DNA from: Litorimonas sp.
Lineage (GTDB): Bacteria > Pseudomonadota > Alphaproteobacteria > Caulobacterales > Maricaulaceae
DNA length: 64,000 nt
Reading direction: 5' to 3'
Assembly (NCBI GenBank): GCA_029936425.1
Contig: JAPYSU010000003.1
Coordinates: forward strand, 1 to 64,000
Both the position numbers and the translations under genes were made by a program. Below the pieces are notes generated by a model. That model did not search any database, was not told where the DNA came from, and worked only from the letters and a program-made list of their open reading frames with translations. Shown here piece after piece: positions 1-7,754 of the stretch. Position 1 is the stretch's first letter, and the number at the start of each line of letters is the position of its first letter.

Positions 1-224
1 CGTCCGTAACACCAACACGCCACGCTAGCACGCCTGTCCGTGTGTCCGGAACATAGGGCAGTATAGCGCAACATATGACGGCGAGGATCTTTCTCTTGGG
101 ATTAGGGACAAGACATTGAAAGAGTTACACTCATAAAATTGATAAACTGGGATGAAATTGAAAATTCGATTAAATAACTAAACTAAATATGTTCAGTCAA
201 TCTGAGAATTTTGCGTTAAGTTCT
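1..224. other. Left-edge region with no recognised gene
   Basis: I see no convincing reading frame, RNA gene or strong terminator here. The part from about 120 to 224 is AT-rich and lies just beyond the stop codon of the minus-strand kinase. In many alphaproteobacteria the trigger factor gene tig precedes clpP, so it could lie to the left of the window, but nothing visible confirms that. Confidence 0.4.
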
Positions 225-1328
225 TTAGGGGAGGAAAAGGGTTGCGATAAGTTCGAAGCCATTCGCGCTTTCATTTTGAACAATATTCCCACCAAATTGC
301 GCAACAGAAGCCCTTATCAGGCGAGCGCCGATGCCTTGGGATGACTTAGACGTCTCGGAGATGTGCATTACATCATTTTGTTCGGCGACATTGTTTTTGC
401 ATATCAGAGTTAGCTCTTTTCCATTTACAGAAAGACAGAAGTTTATTTGGGCATCGTTACCAGAAATGTTGCCATGCTTAACGGTATTCGCTGCAAACTC
501 GTTTGCAATCAGTCCGATTGTGCTGGCGACCTTTGGCGAGACAGAGCAGGCGGGGGCGCTTGCGTTCACTGAAACAGAAGACGGTAGTGAAACCTCAAGG
601 TGACTTGCTAACATCGGAATATAGTCTTGCAGCTCGACCCCGCTCTCTTCTTTGGACAAGTAGATAGACCTGTGAACCGCCGCAACGGCGTCAAGTTGAC
701 GCCGTAAAGCATCAAATGCAGCATCCGAATCGCCTATTTTTCGAGCTTCTGATTTGTATAATCCAATTGCCCCGGCAATAGAAGAGAGGCTGTTTTTGAC
801 CCGGTGGTCCATCTCGTCACGTAATATGTTTTGAGTTTGCAGAGCGTGTCTAAGATCCAATTCTCGCGTCACGCGCCGGGCCAAAACTTTTAACGCTTGT
901 TGTTGATCGGCGTCCAAAGTTCTTGGCTTGTTGTCGAGTACACAGAGCGTTCCGATTGGCAAACCGTTTTCCGATTTGATGAGCGCGCCTGCGTAAAATC
1001 GCAGTCCATCATTGGGAATACATAATTCGTTATCCGCTGTTCGGTGATCAATATGCGTGTCTTCGATCAGGGTGAAGTCTTCTTCAAGAATAACATGAGA
1101 GCATATTGACGTCTCAAGCGGTGTTTGCCGAGTGCCGAGTCCGACTTCTGCTTTAAACCACTGTCTGTCAGCATCGATTAGGTTTACGACGGATATTGGC
1201 GTGCCGCATATTTTGGCTGCCAATTCAACAATATCATCAAAATCGTCTTCTCGCGGCGTATCGAGAATATTGTAACTGTGCAGCGCGGCTAAGCGCTCGG
1301 CTTGGCGCGGGTGGAAGGAAGCTTTCAT
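225..1328 (-). CDS. GAF-domain HWE/HisKA_2-type sensor histidine kinase
   Basis: A 367-residue soluble sensor kinase. Residues about 10-165 form a GAF domain (includes SICSHVI and GTLCVLDNKPR). A phosphoacceptor region follows with the H-box DEMDHRVKNSLSSI near residues 171-184, the form seen in HisKA_2/HWE kinases. The ATPase region has an N-box (ANEFAANTVKHG) and a G-box (SQGIGARLI). No membrane segment or signal peptide is seen, so it should sense a cytoplasmic cue through the GAF domain. HWE/HisKA_2 kinases often feed the alphaproteobacterial general stress response (PhyR-NepR-EcfG), which makes that pathway a reasonable guess. No response regulator gene is adjacent, so this is an orphan. 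It is transcribed divergently from clpP. Family assignment is firm; pathway is inference. Confidence 0.9.
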   Translation of the reverse strand: MKASFHPRQAERLAALHSYNILDTPREDDFDDIVELAAKICGTPISVVNLIDADRQWFKAEVGLGTRQTPLETSICSHVILEEDFTLIEDTHIDHRTADNELCIPNDGLRFYAGALIKSENGLPIGTLCVLDNKPRTLDADQQQALKVLARRVTRELDLRHALQTQNILRDEMDHRVKNSLSSIAGAIGLYKSEARKIGDSDAAFDALRRQLDAVAAVHRSIYLSKEESGVELQDYIPMLASHLEVSLPSSVSVNASAPACSVSPKVASTIGLIANEFAANTVKHGNISGNDAQINFCLSVNGKELTLICKNNVAEQNDVMHISETSKSSQGIGARLIRASVAQFGGNIVQNESANGFELIATLFLP

Positions 1329-1499
1329 GATAAGTTTGATAACTTAACAGAAGGCACGTCACCAGTACTTTCGGAAACTGATTCCGAATCTATCGACAAT
1401 CTAGAAATCTTTATACTTTGTTTGACCCAGCGAATCGTTCCGATGGAAAATTAATACACCAGCCAAGGAAATTGCGGGCACATCCGCGCATTGACCCCC

Positions 1500-1530
1500 T
1501 TGATTAGGCGTTCTAGCGTATCAATATAAT
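1500..1530 (+). promoter_or_regulatory. Candidate sigma-70-type promoter of clpP
   Basis: A perfect TATAAT lies at 1525-1530 with TTGATT at 1500-1505, a 19-bp spacer that is slightly long. It sits about 60 bp upstream of the clpP start, with a stem-loop between. CTTGATT also loosely resembles the heat-shock -35 CTTGAAA. Assigned by eye only. Confidence 0.45.
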
Positions 1531-1547
1531 AGTCATATTTATGTCCC

Positions 1548-1569
1548 AGTCTGTTCTTTGAAACAGACT
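1548..1569 (+). promoter_or_regulatory. Stem-loop in the clpP 5' untranslated region
   Basis: AGTCTGTT (1548-1555) and AACAGACT (1562-1569) form a perfect 8-bp stem around a 6-base loop, between the likely promoter and the clpP ribosome binding site (AGGA near 1579). No U-run follows it, so it is more likely an mRNA stabilising or regulatory hairpin than a terminator. Confidence 0.5.
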
Positions 1570-1587
1570 CACTAATCAGGAAATCCT

Positions 1588-2205
1588 ATGTTTGATCCCG
1601 TTGAACAAGCCACTAACTACCTTATTCCGACCGTTGTCGAACAATCCAGTCGCGGGGAGCGGGCTTTCGATATCTACTCGCGCCTTTTGCGTGACCGCAT
1701 CATCTTTCTTTCCGGCCCTGTCGAAGACAATATGGCGGGCTCCATCACGGCGCAGCTTTTGTTTCTCGAAAGTGAGAATCCGAAAAAAGAGATCTCCATG
1801 TATATCAACTCACCGGGCGGCGTTGTGACGGCCGGAATGGCGATTTACGATACCATGCAATATATCAAATCCCCTGTTTCAACCGTCTGTATGGGGCAGG
1901 CCTGTTCTATGGGCTCTCTGCTCTTGGCGGCCGGTGAGCCGGATATGCGAATCGCTTTGCCGAATGCACGGGTTATGGTGCATCAACCGTCCGGCGGGTT
2001 CCGGGGTCAGGCGTCTGACATTGAACGTCACGCCCAGGATATTCTGGCAATGAAAAAGCGCCTGAACGAAATCTACGTCAAACATACGGGCAAAAAATAC
2101 GCGCTGATCGAGAAAACGCTCGACCGTGACCATTTCATGACGGCTGATGAAGCCAAGGACTTCGGCATTGTTGACCACGTTTATACCTCTCGCGGAGAGA
2201 AATAA
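1588..2205 (+). CDS. clpP: ATP-dependent Clp protease proteolytic subunit ClpP
   Basis: A 205-residue serine peptidase of the S14 family, normal length for ClpP. It forms the tetradecameric chamber that degrades substrates unfolded by ClpX or ClpA in the cytoplasm. The catalytic Ser107 lies in GQACSMGS, His132 in VMVHQPSGG and the likely catalytic Asp181 in LDRDHF. The oxyanion-hole segment INSPGG is present at about 73-78. The ATG at 1588 follows an AGGA ribosome binding site, and the N-terminal sequence matches alphaproteobacterial ClpP. clpX lies 236 bp downstream on the same strand, with a hairpin terminator between them, so the two can be transcribed separately. Confidence 0.98.
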   Translation: MFDPVEQATNYLIPTVVEQSSRGERAFDIYSRLLRDRIIFLSGPVEDNMAGSITAQLLFLESENPKKEISMYINSPGGVVTAGMAIYDTMQYIKSPVSTVCMGQACSMGSLLLAAGEPDMRIALPNARVMVHQPSGGFRGQASDIERHAQDILAMKKRLNEIYVKHTGKKYALIEKTLDRDHFMTADEAKDFGIVDHVYTSRGEK

Positions 2206-2250
2206 GAGCGGTTTTCAAGACCCTACCGTCTGAAAATTTGACTGTATAAA

Positions 2251-2284
2251 GGCTGGGATATTTATATCTCGGCCTTTTCTTTTG
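2251..2284 (+). terminator. Rho-independent terminator after clpP
   Basis: GGCTGGGATA (2251-2260) pairs with TATCTCGGCC (2265-2274) over ten positions including two G-U pairs. A TTTA loop separates them and a U-rich tract follows. It lies 46 bp after the clpP stop. Confidence 0.75.
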
Positions 2285-2285
2285 A

Positions 2286-2362
2286 CTTGAAACCTCTAGG
2301 TTTGACGTGTCCAATGAAAAAATCGTGCGAAATGTAAGGCGCGATTAAGGAAAGAGCCTTAA
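2286..2362 (+). promoter_or_regulatory. clpX upstream control region with two dyads and a heat-shock -35-like motif
   Basis: Three motifs are visible. CTTGAAA at 2286-2292 matches the -35 element used by RpoH, but no clear CCCCAT-type -10 follows. AAACCT/AGGTTT at 2290-2303 is a dyad with a two-base centre. TTAAGG (2345-2350) and CCTTAA (2357-2362) form a perfect inverted repeat with a 6-base spacer; its TTAA half-sites recall CtrA boxes, but the spacing is not the canonical seven. These are candidate operator and promoter elements only. Confidence 0.35.
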
Positions 2363-2441
2363 TGTGACAGTTCAATGTCAATGAGGCACTGATTTTGCAG
2401 GGGTTTCGAAACAAGACACCCCGATATGAACGAGTACGGTT

Positions 2442-3707
2442 ATGAGCAAAAACACAAGCGGCGAATCAAAAAACACGCTTTACTGTTCCTTCTGCGGCAA
2501 AAGCCAGCATGAGGTCAGAAAGCTAATTGCCGGGCCGACCGTGTTCATATGCGACGAATGCGTCGAACTTTGCATGGATATTATCAAGGAAGAGGGCAAG
2601 GGCTCTATTGCCAAAACGTCTGAAGGCGTCCCGACACCGAAAGAGATTTGCGAAACACTTGATGATTACGTTATCGGACAGGAATATGCCAAGCGTGTGC
2701 TCTCTGTAGCCGTTCATAACCATTATAAACGCTTAAATCACGCGACCTCCAATCCGGAAGTTGAACTGGCCAAATCAAATATTCTTCTGGTCGGGCCGAC
2801 AGGCTGCGGTAAAACTCTGCTTGCGCAGACTCTGGCGCGCATCCTCGATGTGCCGTTCACTATGGCGGATGCGACCACTCTGACCGAAGCCGGTTATGTC
2901 GGTGAAGATGTTGAAAACATTATTCTGAAACTGCTTCAGGCCTCTGATTACAATGTTGAGCGCGCCCAGCGCGGCATTGTCTATATCGATGAGGTCGACA
3001 AGATTTCTCGCAAGTCCGACAACCCCTCCATTACCCGCGACGTGTCGGGTGAGGGCGTCCAGCAGGCTTTGCTCAAAATTATGGAAGGGACAGTGGCTTC
3101 TGTGCCTCCACAAGGCGGGCGCAAACATCCGCAACAGGAATTTTTGCAGGTTGATACAACGAATATCCTGTTTGTCGTGGGCGGCGCCTTTGCCGGACTT
3201 GATAAGGTTATTAGCAATCGTGGCGACAAGAAATCCATCGGCTTTGGCGGAGAGGTCAAGGAAATGGATGAACGGCGTATCGGCGATATTCTCCAGGGCG
3301 TCGAGCCGGACGATCTCACGCGATTTGGCCTGATTCCTGAATTTGTGGGCCGCCTTCCGGTGATTGCGACGCTTACGGATCTGGATGAAGATGCGCTGAT
3401 CACGATTTTGACGCAGCCGCGTAACGCTCTGGTCAAACAATATGAAACGCTGTTCGATATGGAGAAAGTCAAGCTGACCTTCTCTGAGGACGCGCTCAAA
3501 GCGATTGCGAAAAAAGCCTTGGCCCGGAAGACCGGCGCGCGGGGACTGCGTTCCATCATGGAAGGTATTCTGCTCGATACGATGTATGATTTGCCGTCCT
3601 ATGAAGGCGTAGCAGAGGTCGTCATTAACGGCGAAGTGGTCAACGGGACGGCGCAGCCGCTTATCGTTCACTCCGAAGAAGAGACGGCTCAAGAGCAGGC
3701 GTCCTGA
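2442..3707 (+). CDS. clpX: ATP-dependent Clp protease ATP-binding subunit ClpX
   Basis: A 421-residue AAA+ unfoldase that recognises, unfolds and feeds tagged proteins into ClpP. The N-terminal zinc-binding domain has Cys15, Cys18, Cys37 and Cys40. Walker A is GPTGCGKT at 118-125, and Walker B is IVYIDEVDK. The ClpP-docking IGF loop is visible as KKSIGFGGEV, and the sensor-2 region contains TGARGLRSI. Length and architecture are standard, with no missing element. In alphaproteobacteria ClpXP also drives cell-cycle proteolysis, for example of CtrA in Caulobacter; that role is known from relatives, not shown here. Confidence 0.98.
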   Translation: MSKNTSGESKNTLYCSFCGKSQHEVRKLIAGPTVFICDECVELCMDIIKEEGKGSIAKTSEGVPTPKEICETLDDYVIGQEYAKRVLSVAVHNHYKRLNHATSNPEVELAKSNILLVGPTGCGKTLLAQTLARILDVPFTMADATTLTEAGYVGEDVENIILKLLQASDYNVERAQRGIVYIDEVDKISRKSDNPSITRDVSGEGVQQALLKIMEGTVASVPPQGGRKHPQQEFLQVDTTNILFVVGGAFAGLDKVISNRGDKKSIGFGGEVKEMDERRIGDILQGVEPDDLTRFGLIPEFVGRLPVIATLTDLDEDALITILTQPRNALVKQYETLFDMEKVKLTFSEDALKAIAKKALARKTGARGLRSIMEGILLDTMYDLPSYEGVAEVVINGEVVNGTAQPLIVHSEEETAQEQAS

Positions 3708-3745
3708 GCCATGAGAGCGGGGTCGGAAGATCAGTAAGATGACTG

Positions 3746-3773
3746 AAAACCGCTCTTTTCGAGCGGTTTTTTT
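3746..3773 (+). terminator. Rho-independent terminator after clpX
   Basis: AAAACCGCTC (3746-3755) and GAGCGGTTTT (3761-3770) form a perfect 10-bp stem with a 5-base loop, followed by a T run. It begins 39 bp after the clpX stop, so lon probably has its own promoter. Confidence 0.88.
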
Positions 3774-3830
3774 GTGGGCGACACAGGTGAGGGTGATGAC
3801 AGCCAAGCGCAGTCAAATAAGCGCTCCGGC

Positions 3831-3859
3831 CTTGCATGGCCCTAAGCCACGCCCCATCT
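3831..3859 (+). promoter_or_regulatory. RpoH (sigma-32)-like heat-shock promoter of lon
   Basis: CTTGCAT at 3831-3837 and CCCCATCT at 3852-3859 are separated by 14 bp. This closely fits the known sigma-32 pattern CTTGAAA, then 11-16 bp, then CCCCATnT. It lies 47 bp upstream of the lon start and downstream of the clpX terminator, as expected for a heat-inducible lon gene. Recognised by eye. Confidence 0.6.
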
Positions 3860-3906
3860 TGTGTGAAAGACAAGGCGCACAAAGACGCGCCGCTTGAAGG
3901 ACTATT

Positions 3907-6315
3907 ATGACTGATACTCATCTTTTACCCGTTCTGCCGCTTCGCGACATCGTCGTGTTCCCGCATATGGTTGTGCCGCTCTTTGTCGGGCGCGAAAAAT
4001 CCATTAATGCGCTGGAAGAGGTTATGCGTCAGGAAAAGCGTATTCTGCTTTTGACACAGAAAGACTCCGAGGACGATGATCCGTCAAAAGACGATGTTTT
4101 TGACCGCGGCTGTATTGCGAAAATCCTGCAGCTTCTCAAGCTCCCTGACGGGACCGTGCGCGTTCTGGTCGAAGGACAAGAGCGGGCGACTGTGGACGCT
4201 TTCACAGACAGTAAGGACTATCTCGAAGCCTATGCCGAGATTGTCGAAACCGAAATGGACAGTGCGAGCAAGGCAAAAGCCTTAGCCAAAGAAGTGCGCG
4301 AAAAGTTTGATATCTACGGCAAGCTCAATACGAAAATTGCCGAGGAGGTGGTCGGCTCTGTGACAGAGACGAAAGATCCGGCGAAGCTTTCGGATATCAT
4401 TGCCGTGCATCTCAGCGCTGAGATCAAGCACAAGCAGGACCTTCTCGCGGAGCCGAAAGTCACGGCGCGGCTGAAAGCGATTCTGGATCTTATCGACGCC
4501 GAAGCCAGCGTGTTGAAAGTCGAAAAGAAAATCCGCGGACGCGTGAAGCGCCAGATGGAAAAGACCCAGCGCGAATATTATCTGAACGAGCAGATGAAAG
4601 CGATCCAGTCCGAGCTGGGCGATGGCGATTCGCCGAATGAAATGGCCGAGCTTCAGGAAAAAATCGAGAAGACCAAGCTCTCTAAAGAGGCTCTGGAAAA
4701 AGTCACGGCCGAGATCAAAAAGCTCAAACAGATGAGCCCGATGAGCGCCGAGGCAAATGTCTCCCGCAACTATATTGACTGGATGCTGTCTGTGCCGTGG
4801 GGCAAGAAAAAACGCATTCAGCGCGATCTCGACAAGGCACAAGAAATCCTCGACGCGGATCATTATGGTCTCGAGAAAGTCAAAGAACGCATCATTGAAT
4901 ATCTCGCCGTGCAGAGCCGCACGAAAAAGGTTAAGGGTCCGATCCTTTGTCTTGTCGGCCCGCCAGGTGTGGGCAAGACCTCTCTCGGTAAATCCGTTGC
5001 CCGCGCAACGGGGCGTGAGTTTGTGCGGGTCGCGCTAGGCGGCGTTCGGGATGAGAGCGAAATTCGCGGTCACCGCCGGACTTATATCGGCTCCATGCCG
5101 GGACGCATTATTCAGTCAATGAAAAAAGCAAAATATATCAATCCATTATTCTTGTTTGATGAAGTAGACAAAATGGGAATGGATCATCGCGGCGATCCGT
5201 CTTCTGCGCTTCTTGAAGTGCTAGATCCGGAGCAAAACGATACGTTCAACGACCACTATCTGGACGTGGATTATAACCTGTCGGATACAATGTTTATCAC
5301 GACGGCCAATAGTCTAAATATGCCGCAACCGCTTCTCGACCGTATGGAAATCATCCGTATCCCGGGCTATACCGAGGACGAGAAAATCGAAATTGCCAAG
5401 CGCCATTTGCTGCCGGAACAGATCAAAGAGCACGGCCTGAAAGAGGATGAGTTCTCTGTTTCCGAAGATGCTCTGCGCTCTATCGTGCGTTATTATACGC
5501 GCGAGGCGGGCGTGCGAAGCCTCAAGCGGGAAGTTGCCAGACTGGCGCGGAAAACATTGAAAAAGATCGTTTCCAAGGAAGCAACTTCTGTCGATGTGAC
5601 GTCAGACAATATCGGCGATCTACTCGGCGTGAAGAAATTCCGTTATGGCCGCGCCGATGAAACCGATCAGGTCGGAACGGTCACAGGACTGGCCTGGACG
5701 GAAACGGGCGGCGATATTCTCACAATCGAGGCCTTGTCCATGCCGGGTAAAGGCGGCGTCAAAATCACGGGGAATTTGAAAGACGTGATGAAAGAATCCA
5801 TCTCGGCGGCCAATTCCTATGTGCAGGCGAGGGCGCCCGAACTGGGCATCAGCCCGCGCGTCTTCCGCAGCACGGATATCCACGTCCACGTGCCCGAAGC
5901 GGCCACGCCCAAGGACGGCCCGTCAGCCGGTATCGGCATGGTGACCGCCATGGTGAGCGTTCTGACGCAAATTCCTGTGCGCAGTGATATTGCCATGACA
6001 GGCGAGGTGACCCTTCGCGGCCGCGTTCTGCCGATTGGCGGCTTGAAAGAAAAGCTCCTGGCGGCATTGCGCGGCGGTATCAAAACCGTCCTCATCCCGC
6101 AGGAAAATGAAAAGGACCTGGCCGACATTCCGGAGTCAGTAAAATCTGCCTTGGAAATTATTCCTGTCAGCCTGGTGGACGAAGTCCTCGAACATGCCCT
6201 GACGCGTGAGCCGACCAAGATTGAATGGACGGCCAGCGATAAGGCGGCGCTCGCCGGGATTATCATGGGCACGCAGGCTACCGATCCCGCTTTAGGCGGC
6301 GGGGCCACCCACTAA
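3907..6315 (+). CDS. lon: ATP-dependent endopeptidase La (Lon)
   Basis: An 802-residue Lon protease of usual length. It degrades misfolded and short-lived regulatory proteins in the cytoplasm. The order is an N-terminal substrate-recognition domain from residue about 5 (LPVLPLRDIVVFPHM), a coiled linker, an AAA+ domain with Walker A GPPGVGKT at 351-358 and Walker B LFLFDEVDK, and a C-terminal S16 protease domain. The catalytic dyad is Ser673 in DGPSAGIG and Lys716 in GGLKEKLL. The start is placed at the ATG preceded by AAGGA. A RpoH-like promoter lies just upstream. hupB, which follows lon in many alphaproteobacteria, is not in that position here. Confidence 0.98.
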   Translation: MTDTHLLPVLPLRDIVVFPHMVVPLFVGREKSINALEEVMRQEKRILLLTQKDSEDDDPSKDDVFDRGCIAKILQLLKLPDGTVRVLVEGQERATVDAFTDSKDYLEAYAEIVETEMDSASKAKALAKEVREKFDIYGKLNTKIAEEVVGSVTETKDPAKLSDIIAVHLSAEIKHKQDLLAEPKVTARLKAILDLIDAEASVLKVEKKIRGRVKRQMEKTQREYYLNEQMKAIQSELGDGDSPNEMAELQEKIEKTKLSKEALEKVTAEIKKLKQMSPMSAEANVSRNYIDWMLSVPWGKKKRIQRDLDKAQEILDADHYGLEKVKERIIEYLAVQSRTKKVKGPILCLVGPPGVGKTSLGKSVARATGREFVRVALGGVRDESEIRGHRRTYIGSMPGRIIQSMKKAKYINPLFLFDEVDKMGMDHRGDPSSALLEVLDPEQNDTFNDHYLDVDYNLSDTMFITTANSLNMPQPLLDRMEIIRIPGYTEDEKIEIAKRHLLPEQIKEHGLKEDEFSVSEDALRSIVRYYTREAGVRSLKREVARLARKTLKKIVSKEATSVDVTSDNIGDLLGVKKFRYGRADETDQVGTVTGLAWTETGGDILTIEALSMPGKGGVKITGNLKDVMKESISAANSYVQARAPELGISPRVFRSTDIHVHVPEAATPKDGPSAGIGMVTAMVSVLTQIPVRSDIAMTGEVTLRGRVLPIGGLKEKLLAALRGGIKTVLIPQENEKDLADIPESVKSALEIIPVSLVDEVLEHALTREPTKIEWTASDKAALAGIIMGTQATDPALGGGATH
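6239..6294 (+). repeat. Imperfect direct repeat, copy 1 (inside the lon 3' end)
   Basis: This 56-nt stretch of the last part of lon matches 7603-7658 at 46 of 56 positions without gaps, counted by eye. The match includes identical runs of 17 nt (6239-6255) and 12 nt (6265-6276). The two copies flank the DUF6152/membrane-protein gene pair. Confidence 0.75.
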
Positions 6316-6336
6316 TCTCTTTGGACGCTACGCCCT

Positions 6337-6364
6337 AGCCCGCCTTTAGGCGGGCTTTTTTTTG
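6337..6364 (+). terminator. Rho-independent terminator after lon
   Basis: AGCCCGCC (6337-6344) and GGCGGGCT (6349-6356) form a perfect 8-bp GC-rich stem with a TTTA loop, followed by eight or more T residues. It starts 22 bp after the lon stop. Confidence 0.92.
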
Positions 6365-6445
6365 CTCCCTCGTTGAGTGAATTTCTCATCTTAGTAGGAA
6401 GCTAGGTATGGGATTACATTCGGAGAGAGCGGTTTGAGAGGCATC

Positions 6446-6470
6446 GGAACGCAAAGGGGTTAAAGACGTA
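6446..6470 (+). promoter_or_regulatory. Candidate EcfG-type (general stress response) promoter
   Basis: GGAAC at 6446-6450 is followed after 16 bp by CGTA at 6467-6470. This is close to the known alphaproteobacterial EcfG pattern GGAAC-N16-17-CGTT, with one mismatch in the -10. It lies 81 bp upstream of the DUF6152 gene. A TATAAT-like element overlaps (GTATAATC at 6468-6475), so a housekeeping promoter is an alternative. Confidence 0.4.
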
Positions 6471-6550
6471 TAATCAACAATCTATAACTGTGATAATGAT
6501 AATTAAGACTAAGGCGACAATCTCAGAGAACACAGCGTCAGGAGGACAGT

Positions 6551-6931
6551 ATGAAAAATTTATTTTCCAAAGCCATGATAATTGGATTGTTTGCCGTTCT
6601 CGTGAGCTCTCTTCCGCTCTCGGCTTTTGCGCATCATGGATGGGCCTGGAGCACTGGCGGCAATATTGAACTCACCGGGACCATTACGGAATCAAAACTT
6701 GGTAATCCGCATGGGATTTTGAAGGTGGAGGTTAATGGCGAAATCTGGACGGTAGAGGTGGGCCAACCCTGGCGTAATGAGCGGGCGGGGCTGACCGATG
6801 AGGATTATGCTCCAGGAAAGGAAATCCGGTTCATTGGGGAGCCGTCATCCGACGAGAGTGATCGCCTTCTCAAAGCCGAAAGAGTCTATATTAATGATCG
6901 CGAATACGAGCTTTATCCAGATAGGGATTAA
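6551..6931 (+). CDS. DUF6152 family secreted protein
   Basis: A 126-residue exported protein. Residues 1 to about 27 form a signal peptide (MKNLF start, hydrophobic core, cleavage near AFA-HHG). The mature part begins with HHGW and continues as a small beta-rich domain with GTITESKLGNPHG and WTVEVGQPWRNERAG, the pattern of DUF6152. Members are small periplasmic proteins of unknown function, often encoded beside small integral membrane proteins, as here. The N-terminal His-His could bind metal, but that is speculation. A GGAGG ribosome binding site sits seven bases before the ATG. The next gene starts 23 bp downstream, so the two probably form an operon. Confidence 0.75.
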   Translation: MKNLFSKAMIIGLFAVLVSSLPLSAFAHHGWAWSTGGNIELTGTITESKLGNPHGILKVEVNGEIWTVEVGQPWRNERAGLTDEDYAPGKEIRFIGEPSSDESDRLLKAERVYINDREYELYPDRD

Positions 6932-6954
6932 CAAGGCGGCCGTTTCGTTCTGTC

Positions 6955-7416
6955 ATGGAACCCATTCTGGAATGGCTCGCGCAAACCGATATCGCGACTT
7001 ACTTACGCAATTCCCGATGGGGGTTTGCGGCCGTTAACACAGCTCATATATTCGGCATTTCCATTCTTTTCGGAAGTATTCTTACACTCGACCTACGGCT
7101 CCTGGGACTCTGGCGGAAAGTTCCTATCGCCCCGTTCAGTTATGCTCTACCGCGAATTGCCGCTTTCGGGCTCGCCCTTGCGGTAATTACTGGTATTTTA
7201 TTGTTTTCTGTCCGTCCCAATGAATACGCTGCACTGGGCGTATTTCGTATAAAACTGGCTTTAATTTGTCTCGGGTTTCTGACGGCGCTTCTGGCGCATG
7301 CGAGAGGGAGCCTGCACAATGATAATAGACGACAACAGATGGTCACGGGTGTCGTCTCGATTTTCTGTTGGGCAGGCGCGCTTATTTGCGGTCGACTGAT
7401 CGCGTTCATGGCCTAA
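6955..7416 (+). CDS. Small integral membrane protein, DUF6644-like
   Basis: A 153-residue inner-membrane protein with four predicted membrane helices, at about residues 23-48, 62-84, 95-112 and 128-150. The N-terminus is a short amphipathic segment (MEPILEWLAQTDIATYLR). The layout matches the DUF6644 type of small membrane protein that is often paired with DUF6152 genes. No catalytic motif is visible. It probably works with the secreted protein encoded 23 bp upstream; the partnership is inferred from position only. Confidence 0.65.
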   Translation: MEPILEWLAQTDIATYLRNSRWGFAAVNTAHIFGISILFGSILTLDLRLLGLWRKVPIAPFSYALPRIAAFGLALAVITGILLFSVRPNEYAALGVFRIKLALICLGFLTALLAHARGSLHNDNRRQQMVTGVVSIFCWAGALICGRLIAFMA

Positions 7417-7602
7417 TTTATCGCCTGTTCCTGCTGAACAAGCTCTACCCCGCAGTCGCCATGAACTTTCCGCATGTTTGAACGCCTTGCTCAGTTTCGT
7501 CCTGAATCGCCATCCTTATTGCGATTGATTATACCAAGCGTCCTAAAGCGGTCATTGAGTATGCCCCAAAAACTAAACCAACATTAGAATAAAACGTGAG
7601 CA

Positions 7603-7658
7603 ATAAGGCGGCGCTCGCCTGTACTTTGATGGGCACGCAGACGACCGGTCCCTCTTTG
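7603..7658 (+). repeat. Imperfect direct repeat, copy 2 (remnant of the lon 3' end)
   Basis: Matches lon 6239-6294 at 46 of 56 positions with a constant offset of 1364 bp and no gaps. Translated in the lon frame it still reads NKAALACTLMGTQTTGPSL against the Lon C-terminus DKAALAGIIMGTQATDPAL. A stop codon lies a few bases upstream, so this is an isolated fragment, not a gene. Like the real lon end it is followed directly by a hairpin terminator. The rest of the 7417-7723 gap holds no gene that I can support. Confidence 0.75.
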
Positions 7659-7686
7659 ACCCCGCCCCTAGAGGTGGGGTTTTTTA
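7659..7686 (+). terminator. Rho-independent terminator after the lon-end remnant
   Basis: ACCCCGCC (7659-7666) pairs with GGTGGGGT (7673-7680) with one G-U pair and a 6-base loop, followed by a T-rich tract. It probably ends transcription of the DUF6152/membrane pair. Confidence 0.8.
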
Positions 7687-7698
7687 TTACCCGCTATT

Positions 7699-7739
7699 TT
7701 GACAAATTTGATACGATCTATTAAGTTATCATGATAACT
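7699..7739 (+). promoter_or_regulatory. Promoter with a 16-bp palindromic operator before the monooxygenase-marR operon
   Basis: TTGACA at 7699-7704 is a perfect -35 element. The perfect palindrome AGTTATCATGATAACT occupies 7724-7739 and overlaps the expected -10 region (TAAGTT at 7722-7727, 17-bp spacer). It ends 15 bp before the first gene. MarR regulators usually bind such palindromes and repress their own operon, and the second gene here encodes one. Binding is inferred. Confidence 0.65.
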
Positions 7740-7754
7740 ATATGGAGTCAGACT

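Noticed and set aside
2775..3806. Long minus-strand frame opposite clpX
   Set aside because: Mirror of the strongly conserved clpX coding sequence; no independent evidence.
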